Notes: generated by a model not told the origin, from the sequence alone. Counted from the stretch's first letter, positions 47,183-61,300 are shown. The stretch: DNA of 64,000 bases from Phyllostachys edulis (GCA_036346405.1 CM070562.1:111016412-111080411), one strand, 5' to 3'. A program made the numbers and translations.

Positions 47183-47900
47183 GCATATGCTTGTTTCTCC
47201 AGTTATGCTCATAGCCAAACAGAGGGAAATTGGGCGTTTAGAACAAAGGGTCGTTCTTGCTTTTCAACTGGGAATTGAGGGTTCAACGATCTTTGCTTTG
47301 TGGTCAGCGAGGATCCAATCAAGTGTGTGTTTGGACAAATTTGCAAAGAGCTGCAAGTCTGTGTATTGGCATGGGGGATCAGCTCGCGGTTCGTCAGGAT
47401 ACACAAGTTATCAAGAGGTTCTACGTCGAGAAGATCGGGCACCCCGCGTAAGAAACTGTCGCCCACCGCCTCCCAAGAGAAAGTGCCCAACTCCCACTCC
47501 CTCTCCGCCGCCCTCGCTGCAAGCTCCCGCCACACATCCCCCTCCCCCGACCTCTCCATCCACGCCTTCCTCATCAAGTCTGGCTTCGCCTCCGACCTCT
47601 TTGTCGCCAACGCTCTCCTCCACTTTTACGCATCCTTCGGTCTCCTCTCCCTCGCACGCAAGCTGTTCGATGAAATACCGGCGAGGACACCGTAGTTCAA
47701 CACTCGATCGGTTCATATGTGCGATCTCTTTGTATTGAAGACGCGTATGGTGCAAAGAGGGTTCCGGCCGAATGGGTGGACCATCACAGCGTTGCTGGGC
47801 GCGTGCACTGGGTTGGGGGATTTGAGGGCTGCAAAAGCGGTGCATGGGGTTTCCAAGAGGGCACTGCAGCCAAAAGTGTTTGATTCGAGAGAGGTGGTGC

Positions 47901-50900
47901 TGTCACGCCTCCACCAGCTATCAGGGAAGCAGGTGAAGATGACCACGAAGGCATGACAAGAGTGTGGGCATGAGGCCCAACTGTATGTGTGCGTGGGTCG
48001 AGTTGTTAGTTTCTGTTATGAGTTGTTATATGTTGCGGGACCACATCGGGTTGTAAGGGAGTTTAAAAGCAACTGTAGCGCATACGACAATGCTCATTCT
48101 GAAAATATGAACTCAGTTTATCCCCATCTCCTTCTCTGATTTCTCATCTCTTGATTTTTTCGATTATGAGAATCAGCCACTAAAACCTATCGACAATCGC
48201 GATCTCTGATCCTTACAGGATCGGGACACCACAAACTGGTATCAAAGCCACAAATCCTGATTTCTTCTTCCGTTGCACGATCTGAAGGAAGGGTTGGTAC
48301 TCGCTGTGAGACCGTAATACCCACCGAAGATTGATCGGAGAAAAAGAAGGGTTTCGCGACAACACCTCAGAAACCCACCGTTCAGACGCACCAACTGCTT
48401 ACAGCCATGGATGATCAGGCGAAGCAAACGGATGGGAAGCTATCCGAGATTTTGTCGCGTTTTGGTCAGCAGGCAACGCTGATTGAAAAGCTGGGGCTGG
48501 ATATGCAACAACTCGGACAACAAGTGGAGATCACTCAAGAGGCGATGGATGAAGTCAAGAAAAAACAATCTGAATGGAATCAAGCACCACATCCACCCCC
48601 TCCGCCACTTCCTCGTTCATCAGAAGCAAACTTGGTGCCCACGATGATAAATTCAGGTATACTAACGAACAATTGACCACCATTACTCGCCCAACCTTCT
48701 CCGCCAAATCCAACATATCAGATGATGGCTGCGCCCACAACCAGCACGGAGGAGGATCGATTTTTCAGACCACCCCGACATGATTTTCCAAAGTTTCAAG
48801 GAGAGAATCCCCTACTATGGTTAGACCGTTGCCGCACTTATGTTGATATGTACCGTGTTCCTATGATACAGTGGGTGTCCATGGCAACACTTTACATGGA
48901 GGGTCACGCTACTCTCTGGCTTCAAGTGTTCAAGAAGCAGCATGTTATTGCCGGTTGGGATATGTTTTGTCAAGCTATGGAAGATGAGTTTGGTCTGGAT
49001 GAGTATGAGGCACACATGAATCGATTGCTGCTGCTCAAATAGACGGGAACAATAGCAGATTATCGGCTGACTTTTGAAGCCTGTATGTACCATTTGCTGG
49101 CATTAGATGCAACTTTGAACAACAAATTTTTTGTCACTCAGTTCGTAATTGGGTTGTGGGATGAGATTCGCGCGGCAGTGCGTCTGCAAGCTCCCACGAG
49201 CGTGACTCGAGCCGTAGTGCTCGCACACATTCAGGAGGAAGAGATTGAGGTTTTTTGACCAAAATCTCGAGCTAGTTCTATGGCAAGGCAGTATCACCCA
49301 ACGACCAGTGCGTCTTCAGTCACACCAACTCATGAAGGATGTGTAGAAGGTCCAAAGCGTCCGATGGGAGATGATTTATGGCTGACGACAATCGAGGAAT
49401 CTGAGCGTTCAATGGATTGTGCTTTAAGTGCGATGAAAAGTACAGCAAAGAACATAGTTGTAAGAAACCTGCTCAATTATTGACAATTGAAATGGGGGAG
49501 TTCGGTGAAATACTATCGGACGAGACTCTTCATGTTTTGAATAGAGATGAAGTATGCACTCAACCACCAACTCAGCAAGTGTGTCTCAGTATTTCTATTC
49601 ATGCTGTAGTAGGAACTGATGAAGCAAAGATAGTGAGGCTCAGGGCATTAATGGGGAATCAAATTATGCTATTTTTGGTCGATTCGGGTAGTACTCATAG
49701 TTTTGTCAATCAACAATTTGTCGATCGGGCTAACTGTCAATCAGAACCAATTTCGGCTATATCTGTCAGGGTGGCAAATGGTGAGAAGATGACTTGCTCA
49801 CGTCAAGTGCCCAACCTAAATTGGTGGATACAAGGAGAGACTTTTCAAACCGATCTGCATATTTTAGAATTGGGGGCATATGACGCTATTCTCGGAATGG
49901 ATTGGTTGGAGAAATTTAGTCCCATGGATTGTCACTGGACAAACAAAACAATTGCATTTGATTATGAAGGCCGTAGGGTTTGTTTACAAGGAGTCAAATC
50001 TCAGCACAAGCAGGAATTGAAATTTCTGTGGAGCAATTACATAAATGGTATAAGGGCAACGATGTGTGGGCTTGTGCTATGGTCGACACTCAGTTGGGTC
50101 CAGAACAGGATGACAATCCAGAGGAGCTACCTGTAGCAGTTCAGCACTTGATTGACAAATACAGTCATGTGTTTACTGAGCCTAAGACACTGCCGCCACA
50201 TCGACAATATGACCATGCTATTACCTTGCAATCCGGTACAAATCCTGTCAATTCCCGACCATACCGCTACTCACCTCTTCAAAAGGACGAAATTAAGCGA
50301 CAATTCACTGAGATGCTTGAAGCTGGACTCATTCAACCTAGTATGAGCCCTTACGCCTCTCCAGTGCCACTCGTCCGGAAAAAAGACGGTGGATGGAGGT
50401 TTTGTATTGATTATCGTCGTCTGAATACCCTTACAGTGAAGAACAAGTTTCCACTTCCGATTATTGATGAACTTCTTGATGAACTGGATGGCACACAATT
50501 CTTTTCCAAACTGGATTTGCGCGTTGGTTATCACCAGATCCGTATGCGTCCTGCAGATGAAGAAAAAACAGCGTTTAAAACGCATCATGGGCATTTTCAG
50601 TTCAAGGTCATGCCATTTGGACTCTCTAATGCACCGGCAACATTTCAATGCTTGATGAATTCGATCTTTGCTCCCTATATTCGTAAGTTCATGATTGTCT
50701 TTTTGGATGATATTTTGGTATATAGCCGTGATCTACAAGAACATCTAACACATTTGCAGTTGGTGCTTGACACACTACGAAACAATAATTTATATGCCAA
50801 ATTGTCCAAGTGTTCCTTTGCCCGACAGCGCACTGATTATTTGGGCCATATTATTTCACATGAAGGGGTCGCTACTGATCCGGACAAGACAGCAGTGATG

Positions 50901-53307
50901 ACAAATTGGCCTTGACCAAACACAGTAACTGAACTAAGAGGGTTCTTAGGTCTCACTGGCTATTACCGCAAATTTGTGCAAAATTATGGGATTATTGCCA
51001 AACCGCTCACCAACTTACTGAAGAAGAGTGGATTTGAGTGGACACCTCTTGCTTCTCAAGCTTTTGAACAATTGAAACAAGCAATGGTGAGTACACCAGT
51101 CCTAGTATTGCCGGATTTTCATATGCCATTCGAGGTGGAAACGGATGCATGTGACACCGGAGTCGGAGCAGTCCTTATGCAACAAGGGCATCCAATTGCG
51201 TATTTGAGCAAAGCATTAGGAGTGCACAACCAAAGGTTGTCGATTTATGAGAAAGAGTTTTTAGCTGTTATGATGGCCATTGATAGATGGCGAGCTTACT
51301 TACAGAGGGGTCCTTTGCTCATATTGACAGATCACAAAAGCCTGTGTAATCTGGAAGATCAGCAGTTGAATTCAGATTTGAAACGTAAAGCTATGTCGAA
51401 ATTGGTCGGTCTTCAGTTTAAGTTTCAATATAAAAGAGGCATTGATAATGGCGCTGCTGATGCGCTGTCTCGTGTTAGTCACTTACTCCATCTTCAAGCA
51501 ATTTCTGTCTGTCAACCAATTTGGGTCCAAGAAGTTTTGAACACCTATGAAATGGATTTAGCAACCAAGGACTTGCTCACTCGTTTATCTGTGGTCAGCC
51601 CCGATGAAAAAGATTTGCCTTAGAGCATGGATTGATTCGGTACAAGAATCGTGTCTGGATTGGTTCCAATATTGCATTGCAAACCAAACTAATTAGTGCC
51701 TTACATGACAGTGCTATTGGAGGACACTCGGGCATTCAGGCTACTTACCAACGAATCAAGAAATTATTTTATTGGTTAGGAATCAAATTGGCTGCGGAGG
51801 ACTTCATCAAACAATGCCCTATTTGTCAACAAGCAAAACACAGCAACCAGAAACCGGCTGGATATTTATAGCCGCTCCCTGTTCCTGAAGGATCTTGGCA
51901 AGATCTCACAATGGACTTCATCGAGGGCCTTCCCAAATCCGAAGGCTAAGATGTGATCATGGTCATTGTCGACCGTCTCACTAAATATAGCCATTTCATA
52001 CCCCTCAAGCATCCTTTTACCGCGGTTCAGGTTGCTCGGGTCTTTCTCGAACAAGTGGTCAGATTGCATGGTGTTCCTCACTCCATCGTTTCTGACCAGG
52101 ATAAGATTTTTACCAGTACCTTTTGGAAAGAATTGTTTGCTGCCGTCGGCACTCAATTGTGTTACAGTACGGCGTACCACCCTCAAACGGATGACCAGAG
52201 TGAGCGAGTTAATCAATGCTTAGAGATGTACCTTCGTTGTGCCGTGCATGATTGTCCTCGCCAATGGAAGAAGTGGATTGCAATGGCCGAGTTCTGGTAC
52301 AAGTCCTCCTTTCACTCAGTCCTGGAATGTTCCCCATTCAAAGCCCTCTATGGAGTGGAACCCAATTTCGGTACCATGCCCAATATTGTCTCTTCTATTC
52401 AGACGGATGTGCAAGAAGTACTTCGTGACCGACAGACTTATACTGAGATGCTACGTACTCAACTGACAAAAGCTCAGATTCACATGAAAACACAGGCTGA
52501 CAAAAATCGCTCGGAACACCACTTTCAAGTCAGTGATCGGGTTTTGCTCAAGTTACAGCACTATGCTCCGCATTCCGTAGTGAATAGACCATATCCTAAA
52601 TTGGCTTTTAAGTATTTTGGTCCGTTCGTTGTCCTGGAACGAATTGGGGCAGTCGCATATAAGTTGGACTTACCTTCAGACTCAATGGTTCATCCGGTCT
52701 TTCATGTTTCCTAGTTGAAGCCATTTCATTCAAGTTATACACCGGTGTTTTCAGCTCTTCCGAAGCCCATTGATCTAACTGTTGGAGTTCCACAGCCGGA
52801 AGCAATTCTGGATCGCCGTCTAGTCAAGAAAGGTAATTTGGCGATGCCTCAAATCCTAGTCAAGTGGTCGACCATCCCAGCTGATTCAGCTACTTGGGAG
52901 GATTATTATGTGTTGAAACAACGTTTTCCGTCAGCAAGTATTTCAGAACCGGCTTCGTCTTCAGGGGCGGGAGGTGTCACGCCTCCACCAGCTATCAGGG
53001 AAGCAGGTGGAGATGGCCACGAAGGCATGACAAGCGTGCGGGCATGAGGCCCAGCTGTATGTGTGCGTGGGTCGAGCTGTTAGTTTTTATTATGAGTTGT
53101 TATACGCAGCGGGACCACATCGGGTTGTAAGGGAGTTTAAAAGCAAACTGTAGCGCATACGACAATGCTCATTCTGAAAATATGAACTCAGTTTATCCCC
53201 ATCTCCTTCTCTGATTTCTCATCTCTTGCTTTTCCGATTATGAGAATCAGCCACTACAACCTATCGACAATCACGATCTCTGATCCTTACAGGATCGGGA
53301 CACCACA
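47901..53307 (+). mobile_element. Reina-like chromovirus (Ty3/Gypsy) inserted in the PPR gene
   Basis: A 5407-bp element with LTRs 47901-48233 and 52975-53307 (333 bp each, starting TGTCACGCCTCC and ending GGGACACCACA) and a perfect target duplication GGTGC (47896-47900 and 53308-53312). The primer-binding site TGGTATCAAAGC is at about 48237, and the purine tract AGGGGCGGGAGG lies just before the 3' LTR. By eye the LTRs differ at about 15 of 333 bases plus two small indels, so the insertion is old enough to have drifted. Small size, short LTRs and a C-terminal chromodomain fit the Reina clade of chromoviruses. Confidence 0.93.
48407..52970 (+). pseudogene. Dead gag-pol polyprotein gene of the Reina-like element
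   Basis: Starts ATG 48407 with a coiled-coil-like gag N-terminus. A frame change near 48610 leads to the retrotransposon gag domain (FPKFQGENPLLWLDRCRTYV). Next come a knuckle (CFKCDEKYSKEHSC), protease (FLVDSGSTHSF near 49673), reverse transcriptase (VFLDDILVYS near 50697), RNase H (DACDTGVGAVL), integrase H2C2 (CPICQQAK), the integrase core and a chromodomain (ILVKWSTIPADSATWEDYYV near 52853). In-frame stops lie near 49040, 49257, 50913, 51620, 51869, 51947 and 52712, with a further frame change near 50020. It cannot make a full polyprotein. Confidence 0.92.
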
Positions 53308-54879
53308 GGTGCTCGGGTTGGTGGACATGTATGCCAAGCGCAGGGGGTTGGCGCTGGCCAGGCTGGTGTTTGATTTGGCGGGGGAGAAGGCAAGGGATAT
53401 GAGGTTATGGAGCACGATGGTGTCAGGGTATGCAAGGGTTGGGGAGGTTGACATGGCTGGAAGGTTATTTGATGAGATGCCCGAGAAGGATTTGGTCGCA
53501 TGGACTACTCTTATTGGCGGATTTGTGCAAGCAGGCAGGTACAAGGAGGCACTGGTGTCGTTTGAGGAGATGGAGGAGGCAGGGTTCGAGGCAGATGAAG
53601 TGACAATTGTTACAGTGCTTTCAGCTTGTGTTCAATATGGTAAGATTGATCTGGCAAAGAGGCTTCATCATCGTGTGGGGCATGATGGGCTGATTAGCAG
53701 AAATGCAAGGCTTGCTGCTGCCTTTGTGGGCATGTATGCAAAGCATGGGTGCATACAGACAGCTCTGGATGTGTTTTGTGGTGTTGGTGACGAATTTAAG
53801 ACCGTGGAGTTGTTCAACGCTGTGATAAATGGACCTGCTCATCGCAGTTTCGGCGAGAAAGCTATCGTGTTTTTTAATGAAATGGGATCACTCGGGCTCC
53901 ATCCTGATAAGATCACATTTGTGGGTGTCTTGTGTCCATGCAGCCGCAGTGGCTTGGTATCACAAGGGTTTCAGATATTCGATTCAATGGTGGACAAGTA
54001 TGGTGTCAAACAAGAGATTGAGCATTTTGCTTGCATGGCTGATCTTCTTGCAAGAGACGGGCGTCTTGACGATGCTTACCTTTTTATCCAGAATATGCCT
54101 TTCAAAGCAAATTGTGTGGTGTGGTCATCTCTTCTGAGAGCATGTAGGATCCATGGAAATATTAATATTGGAAAGCTTGCAGAGGAGCAACTTCTTCAGT
54201 TTGATCCTGACTACAAGCCTGAAAAGCTGATCTTGTCTGACTTATTTTCAGGTAAAAAGAGGAAAGAGAGAGCTGCAATGGTGAGAAAAGCTATAAACCA
54301 CAAACCTAAGCACAAGAATACTAAACACAGGTATATAGAGTGGGATGATGATGTTCATCAATTTGCGACTACTGATACTTCATACTTCCCAGCCTCAGGG
54401 CAAGGTGATTAATTTGATGCTTGAAGACATGTTGAGGCAGTTGAGCTTTTCGGGATACGTTGTGAGTTGGGAGAAGACTGCTCACCCCAGTGAGATGGTT
54501 GCTCTGGCATTTGGCTTGTTCAGTCCCTGAAACGCCAATAAAAATTGTTACTGGTCTTCGGATGCGTGATAGCTGCCATTCATCATTCAAGTATTTGGCC
54601 AAGATTTACAACAGAGATATTTGTGTGAATGATGGGGCCAAGCTCCATAAAAGGAAACGAGGATCATGCTCTTGCAGGGACTAATGGTGATGGTGCATTT
54701 GCAAATCTTGTGAACAAACTCTGGTGGTCAAGTACTCAAACTGTGGGTTTCCTTGTGTAAGCATGCGCTGCTACGAGCTTTTCAGTGTTGTGTTGTAATG
54801 TCTGAAAAACAAGCTAGTCTTGTTACTGCGGTAGCAGTGGATATTTATGAGTATATTGGTATCTTAGTTTGTATCCGCA

Positions 54880-57800
54880 TTAGCATGACCTTGATGATGG
54901 CCCAAATTGCTCTCCTTTAATTAGATGATCATTTTTCTTCTTTTCTCTGAATAGACAAGGGGATATATTTCAATCTACAAGTATATGATGCGGGACTGTT
55001 ATCTCTTGCTTCATTGTTTGTTAATGTCGTTGCTTTGTGTAATCACCATTGGATGAACGTGCATTGGATTGGCATGTTGTGGCTGTTGGGCACTAGAAAA
55101 GAAAAGAAGCAGGTGCCGTATGAAGGAACTAACACGGAAGCCAAGTCTAGCGCGTCAACCACGCAAAGGCATGCAGGCCCAGGCGCGTATAGCCAGTACA
55201 TATGCTGGTCCTGATGAAGGCTGTTGATAGGACTGGTTTGAACACAGCGCACATGACATGTTAGGGGAGGTCCCAGCGCTCGGCAAGGTAAGACACGCTG
55301 AAGTGTGCCGCGACAACTTCGGCAAGACCGCAAGATGTGGCACATCGGGTCATTTACCCTGAACAAGGTCCGCGGTAGTATCCACCTAGACAAGATTCGG
55401 AGACCAATCTCCGCGGGATCCATTCCGAGGATGTCTGAGGACCAACCTCAGTAAGGTGAGACACATCGGTGGATATATTCTGGATGAGGTCTGGGGACCA
55501 AACTCGGCGAGGCGTGACATATTGGAGATCCATCTCGGACGAGGTCCGGGGTAGCCACGCGATGAGGCCCCGTCGACACCCGTGTAGAAGGAAGGCCGGC
55601 AACGTCGCGAATCTCGGACGTGACGGGACCCACCTGACACAATGGACCAAAGTACCCCTAAACACAAGCTAAGATCTGAGGGCAAAGATATAACTTGTTT
55701 GTTGTCCTATCTCGTATGGACAACAATATCTGTATTATGATGACCTTGATGATGGCCCAAATTGATCTCCTTTAATTAGATGATCATTTTCTTTCTCTCT
55801 CTGTCTTAATATCCATGGGAATACATTTCAATCTATAAGTATATGATATGGGATCATAGTTTGTTAATGTTGTTGTTCTGTATAATCACCATTGGATGAA
55901 CATGCATTAGATTGGTAAGATTGGGATCCTCTGCATTGAAGCTATCAATGTAACATTAGGGCCGATCTAACGATTTTCCATCGTCTGATCGAAGGTTCAT
56001 ATCAGGAACTAAGATTTTTTTTGAAATAATATTATTTTAAAAGAAAATTACAAGAATAAAAAATCAAAAAAACTACAAAAATAGGCTATTGTCGCCATTT
56101 TGGCTGCTGTCGTCATTTGAAATGGCGAAATTGTCCTGTCGTAATTCCAACTAGCGACAGTAGCTTAGAACAATGCAGAGAGGGTCCTGTCGCCACTTGG
56201 ACCGGCAACATGATTCTATCGCTGTTCCAACTGGCGACAATAGCTTAGAACAATGCAGAGAGGGATCCTTCCGGGTAAAATTTTTTAATATTAAAATTTA
56301 GAAAACTCATCATTTCAAATGGCGACAGGGATCCCGCAAGTCCCTGCCATCATTCTAAATGGCGACACAAACTACCCTATAAAATACCCCAAAATTGTGG
56401 CATAAGTCATTTTTTTTAGAAAAAAAAAAGAGAAAAAGGGAAGGGAAGGGAAGAGAGAGGAGTAGAAGGGAAGAGAGAAGCTAGCGAAGCGCTGCCTATC
56501 CGGTCGTCCACATTTTTGGTAAAAAATTTTAACCGAATGGATTACATAGTTTTAGATGTACGGTTACGAGTGTAGTATGTTGTTGATAATCCTTTTCGGT
56601 CAGTAGTTTAGTTTTAGATATGTGGTTAATTGTGGAAATCTTGTTTACGGTGCAATATGTCAAATATGTCGGACGCCACCAATTTCAAAATTTACTACGG
56701 TTATGGGACTATTCTGGAGGATCCCAAGGGGATTTATTTACGTTATTTCCAATCGACGACAGTGATCCTAACAAGACCAGAACAGCGTACATGGGGCGCT
56801 ATGATGCAGTAGTTGTTCCACACATTCGATTTGGACCATGCTGTGTATGATCTGAGATTGAGTTGTCTTGCCAACCGAGCACAACAGGACACATATTGGG
56901 AGTTAATGCAACTCAAGGGAACAAGATCATGGCAGTCATATGTACACGGGGCGAGGGAGGAACAGTGGAATTTGGTCCTTTTAGCCCAGGCATATGCCAA
57001 ACTCACTCCTGCATCTATGACTGAACAAAAAGGGGGTAGTGATGCCGAAGAAGAAGTCGGGGACTCCAGCCACAGCGCGACGCACACAATGGCCGAAGGT
57101 CCAGGAGTTGCTGATGCTGTCGATGAAGACCATGTGGAAGGAGCTCCTTTAGTAAGGCAATCTAGTGAGATTGTTGACGAGGGTGAGGAGATGGAAGTCC
57201 TAGTCCAAAGGATGGTTTTTGAAGACCAGGACTACCAGGCATTGTTAGAAGATGAAGGATCAGATGACGAGGATGTTGTAGAACAACAAGCGATTCCATC
57301 CGAGTGGAACACATACCAGTTCGACAACCTCATCGTTAACGTAGGCTTCTGTGTGCTGTGGGAGTACAACCAGAGCGATGTTAGGCAAAGAGTCATGTAC
57401 AAATGCAGGGGCGGTCCCGTGCTACCTGGAGCCCGATAATAACTTTGGCAAGGCAAGACACGTGGAAGTGTGCCGCAACAACTTCGCCAAGACGTGACAC
57501 ATCGGGGCATTTATCTCGGACCTTGAAGCGTGACATATCGGGGAATCCACCCCGGACATGGTCCGCGGTAGGATCTACCCTAGACAAGATTCGGAGACCA
57601 ACCTCGATGAGGCAAGACACATCAGGAGATCCACCCCGGACGAGGTCTGAGGACCAACCTCGATGAGGCAAGACACATCAGGAGATCCACCCCAGACGAG
57701 GTCCGGGGTAGCCACACACCGAGGCCCTGTCGACACCCGCGTAGAAAGAAGGCTGGCAACGTCATGAACCTCGGATGTGGCAGGACTCACCTGACACAAT

Positions 57801-58110
57801 GGACGAAAGTACCCCTCAACACAAGCTAAGATCTCAAGGCAAAAATATAACTTGTTTACTGTCCAGCCTCGTATCGACGATAGTATCTGCATTAGGATGA
57901 CCTTGATGATGGCCCAAATTAATCTCCTTTAATTAGATGATCATTTTTCTTCTTTTATCTGAATAGCCATGGGAATACATTTCAATCTATAAGTATATGA
58001 TATGGGACTATTATCTCTTGATTCATTGTTTGTTAATGTCATTGTTCTATATAATCGCCATTGGATGAACGTGCATTAGATTGGCAAGATTGGGATCCTA
58101 TGCATTGAAG
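54880..58110 (+). repeat. Dispersed-tandem duplication: block A three times, block B twice
   Basis: Block A (opening ATGACCTTGATGATGGCCCA, followed by TTAGATGATCATTTTTCTTC) occurs at about 54887, 55738 and 57897. Block B (GTGTGCCGC...ACAACTTCG, ending CACAAGCTAAGATCT and ATAACTTGTTT) occurs at about 55260-55735 and 57440-57890. Order: A B, then A (transposase piece) B, then A (transposase). B reads like retroelement LTR-type sequence but has no clear ends. The pattern suggests duplication of an A-B unit with a Mutator insertion in A before or between copies. Confidence 0.75.
55990..57435 (+). pseudogene. Mutator-like transposase (mudrA type), 5' fragment copy 1
   Basis: The leader at 56085-56345 carries repeated GGCGACAG/CTGTCGCC motifs. 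Coding text from about 56660 reads KIYYGYGTILEDPKG and LTRPEQRTWGAMMQ, then a stop, then YDLRLSCLANRAQQDTYWEL and WNTYQFDNLIVNVGFCVLWE, and breaks off near 57430 where unrelated block B begins. This is the acidic N-terminal part of plant mudrA transposases, before the DNA-binding domain. It has stops and is truncated. Confidence 0.65.
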
Positions 58111-58354
58111 CTATCGATGCAGAGGATCTATAGTACGTGGACATTAGGGCTGATCTAGCAATCTCCATCGGTCGATCGAAAGTCGAAGGTTCATACCAAT
58201 TACTACAGTAAAAATACCCTGGTGCAGGTTTCACTTTTCCTACACCCTACGGCCGATTACTGTTCACCCTCCTCACGAGACGCTCTTCGCACAATGACCT
58301 GCATGTAGTGGCTGTTGGGCACTAGAAAAGAAAAGAAGCAGGTGCTGTATGAAT

Positions 58355-61300
58355 GAACTAAGAATATTTTTTTTGAAATAATATTATTTTAAAAGAAAAT
58401 TACTAAATAAATAGTTGGAAAAAATTACAAAAAATAGGCTACTGTCGGGTTTGAAATAACGAAATTGTCCTGTCGTCATTTCAACTGGCGACAGTAGCCT
58501 AGAACAGTGCAAAGAAGGTCATGTCACCACTTGGACCAGCAACATGACCCTATCGCCATTCCAACTGGCGACATGACCCTGTCGCTATTTCAACTAGCGA
58601 CAAGGATCCCCTCAGGTAAAGTTTTTTAATATTAAAATTTAGAAAAAAAACTTCATTTCAAATGGCGACAGGGACAGGGATCCCGCAAGTCCTATCGTCA
58701 TTCCAAATAGTGACACAATCTACCATATAAAAAACCCCAAAATTGTGGCATAACTCACTTTTATTTAGAAAAAAAGAGAAAGGGGAGGGAAGGGAGAGGA
58801 GCAGAGAGGAGTAGAGGGGAGGAGAGAAGCTAGCGAAGCGTTACCCGTCCGGTTGTCCACCTTTTAGGTAAATTTTTTTAACCAAATGGATTACATAGTT
58901 TTAGATGTACGGTTACGTAGTGTAGTATGTTGTACATAATCCTTTTCGGTGGGTAGTTTAGTTTTAGATATGTGGTTAATCGTGTAAATCTTGTTTATGG
59001 TGCAGTACGTTAAATATATCGGACGCCACCAATTTTATAATTTACTATGGTTAGGGGACTATTCTGGAGGGTCCTAAGGGGATTGATTTGTGTTATTTTC
59101 AATCGGCGACCGTGACCCTAACAAGACCAAAACAGCGTACATGGGACGCTGTGATGCGGTGGTTGTTCCACACATTCGATTTGGATCATGAGTGTATGAT
59201 CTGAGATTGAGTTATCTTGCTAATCGAGCACCACAGGGCACATATTGAGAGTTAGTGCAACTCAAGGGAACAAGGTCATGACAGTCATATGTACACTAAA
59301 CGAGGGAGGAACGGTGGGATTTGGTCATTTTAGCCTAGGCATATGCCAAGCCCACTCTAGCATTGGCGACTGAAGAAGAAGTGGTGGTGATACTGAAGAA
59401 GAAATCGGGGACTCCAGCCACAGCGTGGCGCACACAATGGTCAAAGGTCCGGGAGTTGCTGATGCTGTCGATGAAGACTATGTGGAAGGAGCTCCTTCAG
59501 TCAGGCAAGCTAGTGGGATTGTTGACGAGGGTGAAGAGATGGAAGCCTTAGTCCAAAGGGTGGATCTCGAAGACCAGGACTACCAGACATTGTCAGAAGA
59601 TAAGGATCCGACGATGAGGATGTTGTGGAACAGCAGGCGGTTCCATCCGAGTGGAACACATACCAGTTCGACAACCTTATCATTAACGAAGGTTCCTGTG
59701 TGTCATGGGAGTACAACCAGAGCGAGGTCAGGCAAGGAGCCATGCACAAATCCAAGGAGGCCGTACAGGAGGCAATCAAATTCTAGGCCTTGTTGGTGCG
59801 GCGTACATTCATAGTCGTCAAATCTAACCCAGGATGTTGTGACATGAAGTGCGACATAGAGGTGTGTCCTTGGTGAGTGCACGCATTTCAGTCTAAGTGG
59901 GACACCTACTGGAAATGTTCTATAGTAGCCCCTCACACATGTGTCGTCGCTGAGTCAGTACAGTTCCACACAACCTATCATCAGGCTTTATCGCGAACAT
60001 CTTATATGGTAAGATCATGGATAATCTAGATTTTGAGCCACGATTCATCATTCGAGCAATTTAGGCAAGGTTCTAGTACACAATCAGCTATGCCAAGGCG
60101 TTGAGGGCAAAACAGAAGGTGTTGGAATCAAGGTTCGGTACGTTCGAGAACTCCTATCATAACCTGCCCGGCCAACTCAGGGTCATATAGGACAGAAATC
60201 CCGGTACTCATGTCACCATTGAAGATTCCACGCATCCGAAGTGGGGGAAATAAGAGGGTACTAAAGCGAGTATTCTTTGCCTTTAGTCCATGCATCAATA
60301 CATTCTAGTACTGCCGTCCAATCTTATGTGTGGATGGCACATTCCTGACTAGGAAGTACAAGGGTCAAATACTAACTGCAATAGTGACAGACGGGAACAA
60401 TCAGGTTCTTCCTGTGGCATTGGCATTCGTTGAAAGCGAGAACATGAACAACTGGTTGTGGTTCCCGAGGAATTTGAGGATTTTTGTTGTACATGACTGT
60501 CCTAACGTATGCGTTATACATGATCGGCATGCAGGTCTACTGAGTGCAATAACTCAGCTACAACAAGGAGAGAACGAACCACTTCCATGGGTGGATCTGC
60601 AGAGCAGGTGGTGCATGAGGTACTTGGGTGTAAACTTCTACAAGCAGTTCCACAACAAGGACTTGATGAACCTGTTCAAGCGGCTGTGCAACCAGAACTA
60701 GCAGTGAAAGTTTAACGCACTCTGGAAGATTCTGAATGAACGGACCCAGACGCACAGAAGAGAGGCAGCAAAAAAGACCGCTACAAGTGCTGACCAGGTC
60801 CCCAAAGCATTACCACAGTTACCCACAAATGGTCCTGGTGTGACGAGGAAGACGGGAGCACGGGTGAAATGCTTCTCAGACTGGATTGAGCACGATCCTA
60901 AGAAGAAGTGGTCGCTACTACATGATAGGGGTGCTGTTCGATATGGTGTCATGACAACCAATCTAGCCGAGGTGTACAATTGGGTCATGCGCGACGCTAG
61001 GTGCCTCCGTTTGGTTGATATTGTGGAGGCAATTCTCCACGGTACCACAAATTACTTTGTTGACAGAAGCAACATCGTGTCGCTCTCCATGGCAAATGAC
61101 AGAGTACTGTACTCTGCCATGATCACCAAGTACATAGAGGGGAAGAGCAAGAAGGGTGAGATGCACCAGACATTCAAGATGGACACAAGGGGGCCTCGCT
61201 TCGAGATACTGTGTAGTGATAAAGCACTCCGCGGGATGAACCACGAGAGGATCACCCACGAGTGCACGCTACGCCACACTAGTTGCATATGCACTTGCAA

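Larger units (their letters stand above)
47300..54690 (+). pseudogene. PPR-DYW gene split by a Reina-like retrotransposon and otherwise broken
   Basis: PPR-DYW proteins bind organellar RNA and edit C to U. Left part, about 47430-47900: PPR repeats (SDLFVANALLHFYASFG, LARKLFDEIPARTP, GFRPNGWTITALLGACTGLG) with an in-frame TAG at 47693-47695. It stops at the inserted element. The frame resumes across the GGTGC duplication (VV|LGLVDMYAKRRG) and runs from 53313 through more PPR repeats (DMAGRLFDEMPEKDLVAWTT, KITFVGVLCPCSRSGLVSQG) into the E region. After a frameshift near 54390 comes the start of the DYW domain (QLSFSGYVVSWEKTAHPSEM, ALAFGLFS), then another shift near 54525 and GLRMRDSCHSSFKYLAKIYN, GSCSCRD. 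The final codons read D-stop-W (54679-54687). The HxE is altered (HPSE) and the first Cys of CxxC is Arg. The true start is unclear. Confidence 0.88.
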
